Assembly (NCBI RefSeq): GCF_001672775.1
Contig: NZ_LZKJ01000177.1
Location: forward strand, 1-51,648
Origin: Mycobacterium kyorinense
Lineage (GTDB): Bacteria > Actinomycetota > Actinomycetes > Mycobacteriales > Mycobacteriaceae
Direction: 5' to 3'
Length of the DNA stretch: 51,648 nt
Numbering within the stretch: position 1 is the first letter of the stretch; every line of letters starts with the position of its first letter. A program made the position numbers and the translations under genes. This document shows positions 40,517 to 49,539 of the stretch, one piece after another. The notes beneath the pieces were generated by a model, which saw only the letters and a list, made by a program, of their open reading frames with translations, made no database searches and was not told where the DNA came from.

Positions 40517-41521
40517 ATGGACGACGAGCTGCGCTCGGCTGCCGCGCCGCGCTGGCGTGGCCAGGCCGGGCGCCTGGAAGTCTGGTACGCCACGCTCTCG
40601 GATCCGATCACCCGCGCCGGGCTGTGGGTGCATCACGAAACGGTGGCGCCGACGCAGGGGCCGCCGTACGCACACGGTTGGTCGACATGGTTCCCGGTCG
40701 ACGGGCCGCCGCGCACCGAACGCTTCGGCCCTGAACCGGTTGAGCCGGCGAGCGGGCCCGACTGGTTCCGGGTCGGCGACGCGCGAATCGGCTGCGACGA
40801 ATGCGCCGGCCACGCCGGGTCACTGCGATGGGAGCTGCGCTGGAAGGACGCCGGCCGTCCGCTGTGGACGTTTCCGCGTGCGGCCTGGGAGCACGGGCTG
40901 CTGCCCGGCGCCCAGGTCGTGTGCGCCCCGACCGCACAGTTCACCGGCTCGATCAGCGTCGACGACACCGTGCATCGCCTCGACGGGTGGCGCGGCGGGG
41001 TGGCCCACATCTACGGCCGCGGTAACGCCAAGCGCTGGGGCTGGATTCACGCCGACCTCGGCAATGGCGACGTACTCGAGGTGGTCACCGCGGTCTCGCA
41101 CACACCCGGGTTGCGCCGGCTGCCGCCGATGGCGTTCGTGCGGTTCCGCATCGAGGGGAAGGATTGGCCCGCCGGCGGTTTGCCGGCCCTGCGGATGCGC
41201 ACTGCCCTGGGGCGATCGCAAGCGCGGCGGAGCCGGGCGCAGCGGGTCGCGCCGCCAGCCCTGGGGCGATCGCACTGGCAGCTGGAGGGCCGTATCGGCC
41301 GGCAGCCGGTGCTGATCCGTGTCGATCAGCCCGAAAACCGTTGTGTGAGCTTGGTCTACACCGATCCGGATGGGGCCACCGCGGTGTGCACCAACACCGA
41401 GCAGGCCGATGTTCACGTCGAGGTCGGTGATCGCCGGTGGTCGGTGATCGGCAGCGGGCACGCCGAAGTCGGCCTGCGCGGGCAAGCGGCGCCCGTCGTC
41501 AACGAAAGGATTCCGCGATGA
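40517..41521 (+). CDS. Conserved protein of unknown function (Rv0493c-like)
   Basis: A 334-residue, Trp-rich, beta-looking protein with no signal peptide. Visible blocks are GLWVHHETVAPTQGPPYAHGW, WTFPRAAWEHGLLPGAQVV, and RWGWIHADLGNGDVLEVVTAVSH, the last two recalling lipocalin-like or tocopherol-cyclase-like sheets. Residues ~230-252 hold a basic insert flanked by repeated LGRS, caused by a 54-bp duplication-type insertion. Its stop overlaps the next ATG (ATGA). A role with the oxidoreductase two genes on is suggested by coupling only. Confidence 0.8.
   Translation: MDDELRSAAAPRWRGQAGRLEVWYATLSDPITRAGLWVHHETVAPTQGPPYAHGWSTWFPVDGPPRTERFGPEPVEPASGPDWFRVGDARIGCDECAGHAGSLRWELRWKDAGRPLWTFPRAAWEHGLLPGAQVVCAPTAQFTGSISVDDTVHRLDGWRGGVAHIYGRGNAKRWGWIHADLGNGDVLEVVTAVSHTPGLRRLPPMAFVRFRIEGKDWPAGGLPALRMRTALGRSQARRSRAQRVAPPALGRSHWQLEGRIGRQPVLIRVDQPENRCVSLVYTDPDGATAVCTNTEQADVHVEVGDRRWSVIGSGHAEVGLRGQAAPVVNERIPR
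41204..41274 (+). repeat. 17-bp direct repeat flanking a 37-bp in-frame insert
   Basis: GCCCTGGGGCGATCGCA occurs at 41204-41220 and again at 41258-41274, a period of 54 bases or 18 codons. The sequence between is rich in CGCAGCGGG-type triplets and encodes RSRAQRVAPPA-like basic residues. The reading frame is kept. It resembles small interspersed mycobacterial repeats more than coding sequence. Confidence 0.88.
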
Positions 41522-41844
41522 GTTTTCTGCTCGATCCACCGATGCTGGTCGCCTCCGGGGTGATCATCGAACGCGGTCTGCCCGCCGAGCAACGTGACGC
41601 CGCCGAAGCCGCCACGCTCGGGGTGTTCTTCGGCGGCTCGTTCGGGCTGTACAACAACGTGCCGGGGCTGGGCCTGCTGTGGCGGCCCTTCCGGGCGCAG
41701 AACGGGCGCGACTTCATGTGGAACAGCGGGGTTTTCGGCGTGCGCACCCAGCAGTTGAATTGGCCGATGCATGCGGTGGCTGCCGCGATCTTTGCCACCT
41801 ACCCGATCTTCCTCAAGCTCGGCCGCCGGCTCGGACGAACATGA
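41518..41844 (+). CDS. Small conserved protein coupled to GMC oxidoreductase (Rv0492A-like)
   Basis: A 108-residue protein starting MSFLLDPPMLVASGVIIERG. It is amphipathic, with Gly-rich blocks (ATLGVFFGGSFGLYNNVPG), a conserved-looking WNSGVFG, and one possible helix near the C-terminus (MHAVAAAIFATYPIFLKL). It overlaps both neighbours by ATGA. Small partner subunits accompany several GMC-type dehydrogenases; here a subunit or membrane-anchor role is inference. Confidence 0.8.
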   Translation: MSFLLDPPMLVASGVIIERGLPAEQRDAAEAATLGVFFGGSFGLYNNVPGLGLLWRPFRAQNGRDFMWNSGVFGVRTQQLNWPMHAVAAAIFATYPIFLKLGRRLGRT

Positions 41845-43703
41845 CTGGGCTCGCCGAACGGGTAACCGCCGCGTTCGGGGCTGCGCTTCTCCCGCCGGAA
41901 CGCGGCGGGCCCTCACCGACCCAGCTGGTCGAACGCGTCGACCGCTACGTCACACAACTGCCTACGACATCCCGGCGTGCGATACGCGCAGGACTGCTAT
42001 CTCTTGCTGCGGCAAGCTATCTCACCACGGGTCGGTCGATGTCCCGGCTCAGCCCGGATCGACGCACCGCCGTACTGGCCCGAATCGCCGCACTCAGCCC
42101 TGATGCCGGCGCGGCAATCGAGGGGCTCAAAGCCATTGTGCTGCTGGCCAATGGCGCCGACAGCTACGCTGCGGAGTTACTGCACCGCGGAACCGAATAC
42201 GACGTGGCCCGCCCCGACGCGGCACTGACGGTCACCGCGTCGACCGACGCCCCGTCGATGATCCACGCCGACGCGGTGGTGGTGGGCTCCGGGGCCGGCG
42301 GCGCCATGGCGGCCCGCACGCTGGCCCGCGCCGGCATCAACACCGTCGTGCTCGAAGAGGGCCGGCGGTGGAGCGTCGAGGAATTCCGCGACATGCACCC
42401 GATCGACCGCTACGCCGGGCTGTATCGCGGCGGGGGTGCCACGCTGGCGTTGGGCCGCCCGACGGTGGTGCTGCCGATCGGGCGGGCGGTGGGCGGCACC
42501 ACCGTCGTCAACTCCGGTACCTGCTATCGGCCCCCGCTGCCCGTCCAGCAGCGTTGGCGCGACGAGTTCGGTTTGGGGCTGGCCGATCCGGCTCGGCTGG
42601 CCGGTCACCTCGACGACGTCGAGCAGACGTTGCAGGTGGCGCCCGTGCCGTTGGAAATCATGGGCAACAACGGGCGGCTCCTGCTCGAGGGCGCTGCGGC
42701 ACTGGGCTGGCAAGCGGCACCCATTCCACGCAATGCGCCGGGCTGCGGCGCGTGCTGCCAATGCGCCATCGGCTGTCCGCGGAACGCCAAATTCGGGGTG
42801 CATCTCAACGCGTTGCCGCAGGCCTGCGCGCACGGCGCACAGATCGTGTCGGGTGCCCGGGTCGAGCGGGTGCTGCACTCCGGTGGTCGCGCCCGCGGCG
42901 TGCGGGCCCGGCGCTCCGACGGTACCGCCGTCGACGTGCTTGCCGACATCGTCGTCGTTGCTGCCGGGGCGACCGAGACACCGGGATTGTTGCGCCGCAG
43001 CGGACTTGGCGGCCATCCACGGCTCGGCCGCAATCTCGCACTGCATCCGGCCGCGATGTTGGCCGGCTACTTCGGCGCCGAGATCATGGCCTGGCGCGGC
43101 GTTCTGCAAAGCGCCGCGGTCGACGAACTGCACGCGACGCACGGCGTGCTGATCGAAGCGACGTCGACTCCGCCGGGCATGGGGTCGATGGTGTTTCCCG
43201 GCTACGGCACCGAACTGCTGAGCTGGCTGGAGCGGGCGCCACAGGTCGCCACGTTCGGGGCGATGATCGCCGATCGCGGTGTGGGCCGGGTCTATTCGTC
43301 GCGCGGGCAGGCACTCGTCCGCTACGACATCAGCCCGGACGACACCGCCAAGCTGATCACCGCGCTGGAAGCCATCGGCAAGCTGCTGTTCGCCGCCGGT
43401 GCCGTCGAGGTGCTCACCGGCTTGCCCGGCGCGCCCACGGTGTCGTCGCAGCCTGCGCTGCAACGCCTGCTGCGGCGAACAAACCCGAAAAGCCTGCACC
43501 TGGCTGCTTTTCACCCCACCGGCACCGCCGCCGCCGGTGCCGACGAGCAGCGCTGCCCGGTCGACGCGACGGGCCGGCTGCGCGGTGTCGACGGGGTCTG
43601 GGTCGTCGACGCCTCGATTTTGCCCAGTTGTCCGGAGGTCAACCCACAGGTGTCGATCATGGCGTTGGCGTTGGCGGTCGCCGACGAAATCGTCGCTGCC
43701 TGA
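41841..43703 (+). CDS. GMC-type FAD-dependent oxidoreductase (Rv0492c-like)
   Basis: A 620-residue flavoprotein. An N-terminal ~135-residue extension precedes the FAD dinucleotide fold AVVVGSGAGGAMAARTLARAG (about 145-166). Other blocks are GRAVGGTTVVNSGTCYR, a cysteine-rich CGACCQCAIGCPRNAKFG (near 305) typical of the long-chain alcohol oxidase/dehydrogenase branch, and the C-terminal HPTGTAAAGAD and DASILPSCPEVNPQ with the catalytic His and Asn. A long-chain alcohol or sterol is a plausible substrate. It is the last gene of the trio; its stop forms a hairpin arm with the mceF stop. Confidence 0.92.
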   Translation: MTGLAERVTAAFGAALLPPERGGPSPTQLVERVDRYVTQLPTTSRRAIRAGLLSLAAASYLTTGRSMSRLSPDRRTAVLARIAALSPDAGAAIEGLKAIVLLANGADSYAAELLHRGTEYDVARPDAALTVTASTDAPSMIHADAVVVGSGAGGAMAARTLARAGINTVVLEEGRRWSVEEFRDMHPIDRYAGLYRGGGATLALGRPTVVLPIGRAVGGTTVVNSGTCYRPPLPVQQRWRDEFGLGLADPARLAGHLDDVEQTLQVAPVPLEIMGNNGRLLLEGAAALGWQAAPIPRNAPGCGACCQCAIGCPRNAKFGVHLNALPQACAHGAQIVSGARVERVLHSGGRARGVRARRSDGTAVDVLADIVVVAAGATETPGLLRRSGLGGHPRLGRNLALHPAAMLAGYFGAEIMAWRGVLQSAAVDELHATHGVLIEATSTPPGMGSMVFPGYGTELLSWLERAPQVATFGAMIADRGVGRVYSSRGQALVRYDISPDDTAKLITALEAIGKLLFAAGAVEVLTGLPGAPTVSSQPALQRLLRRTNPKSLHLAAFHPTGTAAAGADEQRCPVDATGRLRGVDGVWVVDASILPSCPEVNPQVSIMALALAVADEIVAA

Positions 43704-43717
43704 GCCGGATCGGCTCA
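43701..43717. terminator. Hairpin formed by two convergent stop codons
   Basis: TGAGCCG (43701-43707), loop GAT, CGGCTCA (43711-43717): a perfect 7-bp stem. The oxidoreductase TGA is the first three bases and the mceF stop, read on the minus strand, is the last three. It is the only DNA between the two genes apart from the loop. It probably acts as a bidirectional terminator. Confidence 0.65.
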
Positions 43718-45262
43718 GCCGGCTGGCGCGAGCATGGCCTTCCAGCCGTCGTCTCCGACTTCGGCCGAGTTGTGGACGGCCCACGTCACGCCGTCGGGAC
43801 CCATCACTTCCCCGCTGGTCGGGCTGTAGATCGCGGTGGGGCTGGCAGGGGTGTAGACACACGGGTTGGGTTGCTGGCCATTGCATTGTACGGTGCCCGT
43901 TCCCGGGCGTTGCAGTGGATCGCTGCGCGGAGGAGTCGGCCCCGGCAGCTTGTCGGCGGGAGCCGGATTCAGGCCGTTGTTGACCGAGGGCGCCGGTATC
44001 ACCTGGCCGGGGTTGACCGGCTGATCACAGCGCGCTCCGGGGGCCGGGCAGTTGAGGATCTGGTTGGGATCGCCGTACCACGGGTTGGTGCCCAACGGAA
44101 CATACGGCTTGTCGTCGCGGCATTCCTTCGGGGTGGCCCTGCGCTTCCCGGGAACGTCGACACACGGCAGGTTACGCGCGCCGCGCACGGCGTTGGCCGG
44201 CGTGTCCTGTGGAATCTTGCAATAGGTTCCGCTCGGTAACGGCGCACGGCTGGTATCTGCCGGAGAGCGCCACTCCGAGGCGGGGATAAAGCCGGTCAGA
44301 CACGGCGGCGGATTGTTGAGCGACAAGTTGAAGTCCATGATCACCGAGCCGGGCGACCCCGCGACCGCCGTCTGTGCGATTGATGCGACTTCCGGTAAGA
44401 ACACCAGCAGCTGCTCGAGGTTCTTGTTGTACCGCTTGAGCATGTCGGTGACGATGGCAAGGTTCGCCAGGGTCTGCGGTAGCGCCTCTCGCACATCGCC
44501 GAACACCGCATTGACCTGATCTGCAGTCGGCGCGGCTTGGCGCAGAATGCTTTTCACGTTTTGGTCCTTGGCGGCGATCTGCTCACCCACCACATCGAGG
44601 TTGTGGGCCCACCGTTCGATTTCGTCCGTCGAGTTGACTTGGCTGTCCAGGATCGGTGCCGAGTGGGCAATGATGTCGTCGATGTCGGCAATGTTCGACT
44701 TGAAGTCGCCGACGATGGCCTGGGTAGAGTCGACGAGTCGCTGCAGCGACGGCCCTAATCCTCCGACGGCCTGCGCTGTCTCGTCGAGCAGCGATCCGAT
44801 CTTTTCTTTGGGGAGCACCGACAGTCCCCGGTTGGCGGCGTCCAGGGCCGGACCGATCTCGCTGGGGACGGTGCTTTTGGTGATGGTCTGCCCAGGCGAG
44901 AAGAACTTGCCCGGATTCCCCGTCGAGACCAGATCCAAATACTGTTCGCCGATCGCTGACACCGAATGCACATTGGCGGACGCGTCGATCGGAATCCGGT
45001 ACCGCTTGTCGATGCTGAGCGTGGCCCGGACCCCCTTTTTCGTCGGCTCGACCTTGGTGACCTTGCCGATCTGGATTCCCCCGTAGGTCACGTTGGAGGT
45101 CCGGTACAACCCGCCCGAAGCCGGTAACTCGGCGGTCAGGGTGTACTGGCCGACGCCGACCTGGCTCGGGATACGCAGGTAGTACCAGCCGAGCACCACC
45201 AGCGCGACCACCGTCAAAACGGTGAACACGATCAACTGGGCACGGATCATCCGCGTCAACAT
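43715..45262 (-). CDS. mceF: Mce family protein MceF
   Basis: A 515-residue MCE substrate-binding protein. One N-terminal membrane helix (about residues 8-28) is followed by the MCE beta-barrel domain (YTLTAELPASGGLYRTSNVTYGG, IGEQYLDLV), a long helical stretch, and a Cys/Pro-rich tail (CLTGFIPASEWRSPAD, NPCVYTP). Six such proteins form the tube of an Mce lipid transporter. Length and blocks match Mce1F/Mce2F. It lies four bases after mceE. It is the last gene of the operon here; the accessory Mas/Mam genes that often follow are absent. Confidence 0.93.
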   Translation of the reverse strand: MLTRMIRAQLIVFTVLTVVALVVLGWYYLRIPSQVGVGQYTLTAELPASGGLYRTSNVTYGGIQIGKVTKVEPTKKGVRATLSIDKRYRIPIDASANVHSVSAIGEQYLDLVSTGNPGKFFSPGQTITKSTVPSEIGPALDAANRGLSVLPKEKIGSLLDETAQAVGGLGPSLQRLVDSTQAIVGDFKSNIADIDDIIAHSAPILDSQVNSTDEIERWAHNLDVVGEQIAAKDQNVKSILRQAAPTADQVNAVFGDVREALPQTLANLAIVTDMLKRYNKNLEQLLVFLPEVASIAQTAVAGSPGSVIMDFNLSLNNPPPCLTGFIPASEWRSPADTSRAPLPSGTYCKIPQDTPANAVRGARNLPCVDVPGKRRATPKECRDDKPYVPLGTNPWYGDPNQILNCPAPGARCDQPVNPGQVIPAPSVNNGLNPAPADKLPGPTPPRSDPLQRPGTGTVQCNGQQPNPCVYTPASPTAIYSPTSGEVMGPDGVTWAVHNSAEVGDDGWKAMLAPAG

Positions 45263-45266
45263 CGCG

Positions 45267-46421
45267 TCATTCCCCCCGCTCTACCGGAGCATCGGCCGGG
45301 TTGGGGGTGTAGCGGATGTCGGGAATCATCGTGGCGGGATCGCGACCCCAGGACTGCTCGAGCGCACGCAGGGCTCCCGAGAATCCAGTACCGGTCAGAG
45401 CCGCGTTGTCGATGGTGCTCAGCGTCAGGTCCAGTGACCCGGACACGTTGATGTAGTCGCCGCGCACCACCTTGGGCAACGCGTCGAGGGTGAACGGTGG
45501 CGAAAGCAGCAGTTTCAGCGACTCCACCAGATACGGCGAGGCACGGCCGAGTTGCTTGAGCGGCCGCTGCAGTAGTTGCAGGTCTTGATGCAGGTTGTCC
45601 TGCGACGCCGACAGCGTCTTGTCGGTGACGGCGCTGATGCGGCCCACCGCGTCGACGGCTTCGACGAACCGCTGGTGCTCGTCGGCGAAATGTTTGACCA
45701 GCGGCGGCAATTCGGTGAGTGCTCGATCCAGCACGTCAGTGCGGCTGCCTAGGTACGACAGCAGCCGGTTGGTCGAGTCGATAGCTCGAGTGATGTCGTC
45801 GCGCTGCTGGTTGAGTTGGCGGGTGAAGGTGTCCAGCTTGTGTAGGAAATCGCGGATCTGTCCGGCCCGTCCGGTCAAGATGTTGTTGACCTCGTTCTGG
45901 ACGACCTCCAGATTCGGGATGCCGCCGCCGCGCAGCACCATCGCTACGCTGGCCAAGGTCCGCTCGATAGAGGGATACGCCGATGAGTTTTTCAGTGGGA
46001 TGGTGTCGCCGTTCTGCAGCAGTTGCGGCGACGGGTCCCGCGGTGCGGCCAATTCCACATGCTGAGAACCCAATAGGCTGGTCTGGCCGATCTTCGCGGT
46101 GGCGTTTTTGGGCAGCCGGATGCCCTTGTCCAAATCCAGTGTCAGCGTGGCGATCCAGTTCTTCAGCTCGATTGCCCGCACCGTGCCGACGAAGACATCA
46201 GCGACGAGAACCCGACTGTTGCCGTTGAGCGCCAACGTGTCCGGCATCTGGACGTAAATCGTGTAGGAGCCGGGTCCGCTGCCCGGGCCGCCGGGCAGCG
46301 GGACATTGGCGATACCGCGCCAGTTCGCACACGACGTCAGCATCACGGCTGCCGCCAGCAACGCTACGCCTTGCCAAACCCGCTGGCGCACAGCGCATGC
46401 CGCGCTCCTCGTGCGCCTCAC
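45267..46421 (-). CDS. mceE: Mce family lipoprotein MceE (LprK-like)
   Basis: A 384-residue MCE lipoprotein. The signal ends in a lipobox VMLTSC with the lipidated cysteine near residue 32. The MCE domain follows, with YTIYVQMPDTLALNGNSRV and IGQTSLLGSQHVELA, and then a helical region. The start is GTG 46421, overlapping the mceD stop (GTGA). In-frame codons further upstream lie inside mceD. It is probably anchored in the outer leaflet of the inner membrane as the lipid-modified subunit of the complex. Confidence 0.92.
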   Translation of the reverse strand: MRRTRSAACAVRQRVWQGVALLAAAVMLTSCANWRGIANVPLPGGPGSGPGSYTIYVQMPDTLALNGNSRVLVADVFVGTVRAIELKNWIATLTLDLDKGIRLPKNATAKIGQTSLLGSQHVELAAPRDPSPQLLQNGDTIPLKNSSAYPSIERTLASVAMVLRGGGIPNLEVVQNEVNNILTGRAGQIRDFLHKLDTFTRQLNQQRDDITRAIDSTNRLLSYLGSRTDVLDRALTELPPLVKHFADEHQRFVEAVDAVGRISAVTDKTLSASQDNLHQDLQLLQRPLKQLGRASPYLVESLKLLLSPPFTLDALPKVVRGDYINVSGSLDLTLSTIDNAALTGTGFSGALRALEQSWGRDPATMIPDIRYTPNPADAPVERGE

Positions 46422-47989
46422 GAGCCGGGACCTGCCGGTCCGGGTGCCTCCGCGGCACCGAGTGGGGCCTCGGCCGGCGGTCCCGGTGCCGGCGCCGGCG
46501 CCGGCGACGGCAGCGGTTGCGGATACCACGGCGGCGGCAGCGGGTTGTTCTCGTCATAGGCATTCGGTGGCCCGGTCATGTTCTGGCGTGGCGGCGGTGC
46601 CGTGATATCCGGGCCACCCATGAGTTCGGCCAACGACGCTGGCGTCAGCAAGCCGGCGGTAGCAGGCGATACCTCGACGCCTTGCATACCGGGCGCGACA
46701 ATCCAGCCCGGCTCGGAATTGCGGTGCGACCACGGAGTATCCGGGGAGAAAATTCCAGGCACCGTGGTGTCCTTGTAACCTGGCGGCGGCCGCAGCCGCT
46801 CTTCTGAGTACGCGATGTTTTTGGGCAACGTATCGGCGGTGGTGAACACGTTGATCCCGAACGGGGCGTAGTTGAATTTGATCGCATCCAGGACCGGAGC
46901 CAGATACTGGGCGCAGAGTTCGGCCGAGTCCTGATACCCCAGTCGGCTGCCGGCCTGAATCATGCTGCAGATGAACTGCATTGGGTTGGCGAAGTTGACC
47001 AGCGCCGGCACGCCGGTCAAGCCGCCGTGCGCCGGCTCGTAGATCCCGAGGACATTGGCGGCCATGTGGGGCAGGATGTGTAGCGCGGTCTCCAAGCCGT
47101 CTATCGGCGTCGGTTGCACAATGGCAGTGGTCACCTCGGCGAGGTTGTTGACATCATGCGTCAGCACGTCGCGGTTCTTGGACAAAAACTCCTGGCCGGT
47201 CGACAACAAATCGTCAGTCTGCTGTATCGCGCGGGCGACCGCCTGATCCGAGCTGGTGAAGATGTTGCTGAAGTGCGCGAGTTGTTGGTTGAGTTCGACG
47301 AATTGCTGGTCGTTTCGGTGCAGCGCGTTGACAAACAAGGCCAGGCTGCGCGCCACGGCGAAAAAGTCGCCGCGGCCCTCGTTGAGCGCGGTCAGCGCCG
47401 TCGAAAGCCCGTCCAGCGTGGTATTGAGTTGCTTGCCCTTGCCCGCCAGCCCGTCGGCGAACGACTCGATAACGTCGCCGAACGGGCCTTTGGGCTGTTC
47501 GGGTGTGGGGCCCAGCTTGTCGATGATGTTGGTGACCTGGTTGCGCAAATCGTCCCACTCGACCGGTACCTGGGTGCGTTCGATGGGGATTACGGCGTTG
47601 TCGCCCATCACCGCTCCACCGTCGTAGGGCGGCTCCAACTGGATGGCGCGCGAGGCCACCAGCGTGGGATTGAGAATCGCCGCCGAGGCGTCGGCGGGCA
47701 CCTTGTATTTGTTTTGGTAGTGAAAGGTGACTTTCATCTTGTCGCCGGTCGGTTCGATCGCGTCGATCGCACCCACCCGCACGCCCATGATCTGGACCTT
47801 GTCGCCGACGTAGAGCGCGTTGGCCGCCGGAAAGTACGCAACGACGGTGTTGTTGGTCAGCCGATGGTAGAGCTGCCAGCCAGCGACCATCGCGACGAGC
47901 CCCAGCACCACCACGAGCGAACCGATGATGATCGTCACTCGGGAAAGCTTGGGCAGCTGCACTTTTCGAATATCAAAAATGGTGCTCAT
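46418..47989 (-). CDS. mceD: Mce family protein MceD
   Basis: A 523-residue MCE protein. The N-terminal helix is near residues 18-40 and the MCE domain follows (VVAYFPAANALYVGDKVQIMG, ILNPTLVASRAIQL). The helical middle contains GPFGDVIESFADGLAGKG. The tail is Pro-rich (PPWYPQPLPSP and after). It overlaps mceC and mceE by four bases each. The N-terminal segment MSTIFDIRKVQLPKLSR is typical of Mce1D/Mce2D. Confidence 0.93.
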   Translation of the reverse strand: MSTIFDIRKVQLPKLSRVTIIIGSLVVVLGLVAMVAGWQLYHRLTNNTVVAYFPAANALYVGDKVQIMGVRVGAIDAIEPTGDKMKVTFHYQNKYKVPADASAAILNPTLVASRAIQLEPPYDGGAVMGDNAVIPIERTQVPVEWDDLRNQVTNIIDKLGPTPEQPKGPFGDVIESFADGLAGKGKQLNTTLDGLSTALTALNEGRGDFFAVARSLALFVNALHRNDQQFVELNQQLAHFSNIFTSSDQAVARAIQQTDDLLSTGQEFLSKNRDVLTHDVNNLAEVTTAIVQPTPIDGLETALHILPHMAANVLGIYEPAHGGLTGVPALVNFANPMQFICSMIQAGSRLGYQDSAELCAQYLAPVLDAIKFNYAPFGINVFTTADTLPKNIAYSEERLRPPPGYKDTTVPGIFSPDTPWSHRNSEPGWIVAPGMQGVEVSPATAGLLTPASLAELMGGPDITAPPPRQNMTGPPNAYDENNPLPPPWYPQPLPSPAPAPAPGPPAEAPLGAAEAPGPAGPGS

Positions 47990-49539
47990 TGGCTGCTACC
48001 TCCCGTCCCGCCGGGCGTGATGAAGGGGGCCGGCAATTGCGGGCCTGGCCCCGGTGGTGCCGGCGGCCCCGGCGGGGGCGGGGCGGGCGGCACCGCGGGT
48101 AGCGGACCCGGTCCTGTTGCTGGGCCGACCGGCTCCGTGCGCGCCCCATGCGGCGCGGGCGGCAACGGCACCGGCGTGCCCGGAACGTCGGGCGGCGCAA
48201 GGCCTTGCCGCCCGCCGCTCGGGATGCCGGGTGTCGGGGGAAGGCCGTTGGGGTTGGGCGGCGAGCTCAGCACGTCGGGCAGCGCCGGGTAGGGGCCGTT
48301 GGGTCCGAATGGGCCTTGCTCCTGGTCGATACCCGCACATGGCATCGGGTTGCCCGGACGCGGAAGCAGTTCGGGCGACGGCGTATAGGAGCAGGGCGAT
48401 CCCGGCGCCACGGCCGGGCCCGGATGATCCGGCGTGCCTTCCAAGACCGGCGGCGCGGGCGGCGGCGCACCATTGGGGAACCGTGTTCCGTTGGGGTCGG
48501 GGAATCGGAACGCCGGCAGCCCCGCGCTGCGCCAGAAGTCCTCCGGGTCAAGTCCCCGCTTCTTGAACGCCGCATCCACCCACGGCTGCAGAATTTGATA
48601 CGGCAGCAGGTTGGCCACCATGACTTTGAAGTACGGCCCCGAACTGACCGCCTCGCTCAGCGACGCGGTGAACCTTTGCAAGCTCGTCAATACCGAGACA
48701 AGGTCGTTTTGGTGCTTGACCAGCACGTCGGTCACCGTGCGTAGTTGCTCGAGTAGGTGATTCAGGTTCGGGTTGTCGTTGATCAGGCCCTGCACTTGCC
48801 CGGAGAATGCCGCGACATTGCCGAGCAGCGCATTGATGTCGCGGTCGCGCTGGTTGAAGGCGGCTAGTAGCGCCCGGGCGTTGACGAGCAATGCGTTGAT
48901 CTGTTCACCGCGGTCCCCCAGGACGCCGGCCACTTTCCTGGCCTGAGTCAGCAGGTGCTTGATCTGGTCGTCGCGTTTGCCGAGGGTGTCGGAGAATCTG
49001 GCCACCCCGTCGAGGGCTGCGCTCAGATGCGGGGAGGTCTGGCTAACCGTCTGGGACAAGACATTCAGCGATTTTTTGACCGTGTCGATATCCCAGCCGG
49101 CGGCGGCCTTGGTGACGTCGAAGAACGCGTCGTAAATCTGGTAAGGAGTGGTGCTCTGCCCTAGCGGCAGTACTCCGTTGGGGCGCAGCTTTTCTGAGCC
49201 CCACGGTTCGACCTCGAGTACCTTTTTACCCAAAACGGTCTCGGTCTTGATCGCCAGCCGGCTCTTGGTCCCGATTGTGTGGGTGCCGGTTGAGAACTTC
49301 ATCACGATGTGGTTGCCCTCGATGGCGACACTCTGCACGGTGCCGACGTCCTTGCCTGCGATGCGCACCGTGTCACCCTTGGACAGTCCACCGGTGTCGG
49401 AAAACTGCGCGTAGTAGCTCGGCTGCGCAAACAGCATCGGCACACTGCTGAAACTTTGGCCCACACCGACAACGAGGGCAGCAATGACGATGGCCATCGC
49501 TCCCACCCGTACCCGGTTGGCAGGTTCCAGCGTTCTCAT
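47986..49539 (-). CDS. mceC: Mce family protein MceC
   Basis: A 517-residue MCE protein. A membrane helix (about 12-35) precedes the MCE domain (YYAQFSDTGGLSKGDTVRIAGKD, KKVLEVEP). A coiled helical segment follows with repeated NLNHLL-like heptads, then a very Pro/Gly-rich C-terminus of about 170 residues with two cysteines. The tail is probably extended and reaches into the cell wall. ATG at 49539 overlaps the mceB stop. Confidence 0.92.
   Translation of the reverse strand: MRTLEPANRVRVGAMAIVIAALVVGVGQSFSSVPMLFAQPSYYAQFSDTGGLSKGDTVRIAGKDVGTVQSVAIEGNHIVMKFSTGTHTIGTKSRLAIKTETVLGKKVLEVEPWGSEKLRPNGVLPLGQSTTPYQIYDAFFDVTKAAAGWDIDTVKKSLNVLSQTVSQTSPHLSAALDGVARFSDTLGKRDDQIKHLLTQARKVAGVLGDRGEQINALLVNARALLAAFNQRDRDINALLGNVAAFSGQVQGLINDNPNLNHLLEQLRTVTDVLVKHQNDLVSVLTSLQRFTASLSEAVSSGPYFKVMVANLLPYQILQPWVDAAFKKRGLDPEDFWRSAGLPAFRFPDPNGTRFPNGAPPPAPPVLEGTPDHPGPAVAPGSPCSYTPSPELLPRPGNPMPCAGIDQEQGPFGPNGPYPALPDVLSSPPNPNGLPPTPGIPSGGRQGLAPPDVPGTPVPLPPAPHGARTEPVGPATGPGPLPAVPPAPPPPGPPAPPGPGPQLPAPFITPGGTGGSSQ

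Noticed and set aside
42177..43886. 569-codon minus-strand open frame over the GMC oxidoreductase
   Set aside because: Antisense shadow; the plus-strand gene has clear FAD and catalytic motifs.
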